Below, piece after piece: positions 35,983 through 36,198 of a stretch of DNA of 36,198 nt. Under the pieces are notes generated by a model that was not told where the DNA came from, ran no database searches, and saw nothing but the letters and a program-made list of their open reading frames with translations. The stretch comes from a virus. How positions within the stretch are numbered: the first letter of the stretch is position 1; every line of letters begins with the position of its first letter. Where the stretch lies: the IMG/VR virus record IMGVR_UViG_3300042485_001584, positions 1 to 36,198 of that record. One strand, written 5' to 3'. The position numbers and the translations under genes were made by a program.

Positions 35983-36198
35983 ATGCGACTAACACAACGT
36001 GGAAAGAAAGTAATTGCAATAGCAATTATGACAGTAGCAGGGGCATTGTTTTGTAGTGGCTTTGTTGTAGCAAAAGCCCTAGGAACAATTCCCACAGAAG
36101 CAGTAGAGGCACAGCCAGTTCCTTTACTCCAATCCTCAGTCGAAAAAGAACTAAAAATAAAAGCCCCTTCAGACAAGTTAGAGAACTACCGTAACAAG
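35983..36198 (+). CDS. N-terminus of an exported or membrane-anchored protein, cut by window edge
   Basis: Open for 72 codons from ATG at 35983 to the right edge; the C-terminus is missing. A basic start (MRLTQRGKK) leads to a hydrophobic segment (IAIAIMTVAGALFCSGFVVA) that is a signal anchor or signal peptide, then a Pro/Val/Glu-rich region (TIPTEAVEAQPVP) and a charged helix. GGAGAAAGG precedes the start by a few bases. It lies six bases after the integrase stop. Cell-wall enzymes with such N-termini are common, but the visible part gives no domain. Confidence 0.65.
   Translation, partial: MRLTQRGKKVIAIAIMTVAGALFCSGFVVAKALGTIPTEAVEAQPVPLLQSSVEKELKIKAPSDKLENYRNK

Overview
This window looks like part of the genome of a tailed, integrase-carrying double-stranded DNA phage or prophage. 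It is AT-rich (about 40% GC by eye), tightly packed, and uses the standard bacterial code with strong GGAGG ribosome-binding sites and frequent GTG or TTG starts. The host is not shown directly. Several small proteins resemble families I associate with actinobacteria and their phages: a CxxC..CxHH protein, a DUF2746-like membrane protein, and the H-T-x-x-x-Y-x-x-G-x-CRCxxC element. An aquatic actinobacterial phage is my best guess. Two lipoproteins mean a Gram-negative host cannot be ruled out. Both ends are cut inside genes.

Left part (1-21953, nearly all minus strand, so read from right to left): virion and lysis module. In transcription order it begins with an Arr-like ADP-ribosyltransferase (21537-21953) and a set of small Cys/His-rich proteins. 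Next come two paralogous proteins (18551-20082), a proteasome/HslV-type Ntn hydrolase (17304-17846), and a lysis cassette with lipoprotein, membrane proteins, CHAP endolysin and HNH nuclease. A large secreted PPAEE-repeat protein and holin-like proteins follow. The module ends with the packaging and head genes: TerL, portal, scaffold, N4-gp56-type major capsid protein and a connector cut by the left edge. Tail genes are not in the window and would be expected further left. Several hairpins, two with U-tracts, divide this block.

Middle (21954-23130): about 1.2 kb without a credible gene. It holds repeated CGTCAAG and GTAATAC elements, a 13-nt direct repeat, and two hairpins directly before the first rightward gene. 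It is the divergent control region and a candidate replication origin.

Right part (23131-36198, plus strand): the early or accessory module. It starts with a 57-aa leader protein, a MoxR/CobS-like AAA+ ATPase and a CobT-like protein with HExxH and VWA domains. About 25 small, mostly acidic proteins of unknown function follow, many translationally coupled, including a four-member paralog family, a zinc-DUF3846 fusion and a double-HTH protein. It ends with an excisionase-like HTH protein, a complete tyrosine integrase and the start of a membrane-anchored protein. A 12-13 nt element, CCGCAACAAAAA(A), recurs ahead of the main sub-operons. No DNA polymerase, primase or replicative helicase is recognisable.

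Most notable: the Ntn hydrolase whose real start is a GTG that places the catalytic threonine at position 2, the repeated CCGCAACAAAAA element, and the integrase with an inserted Cys-rich element.
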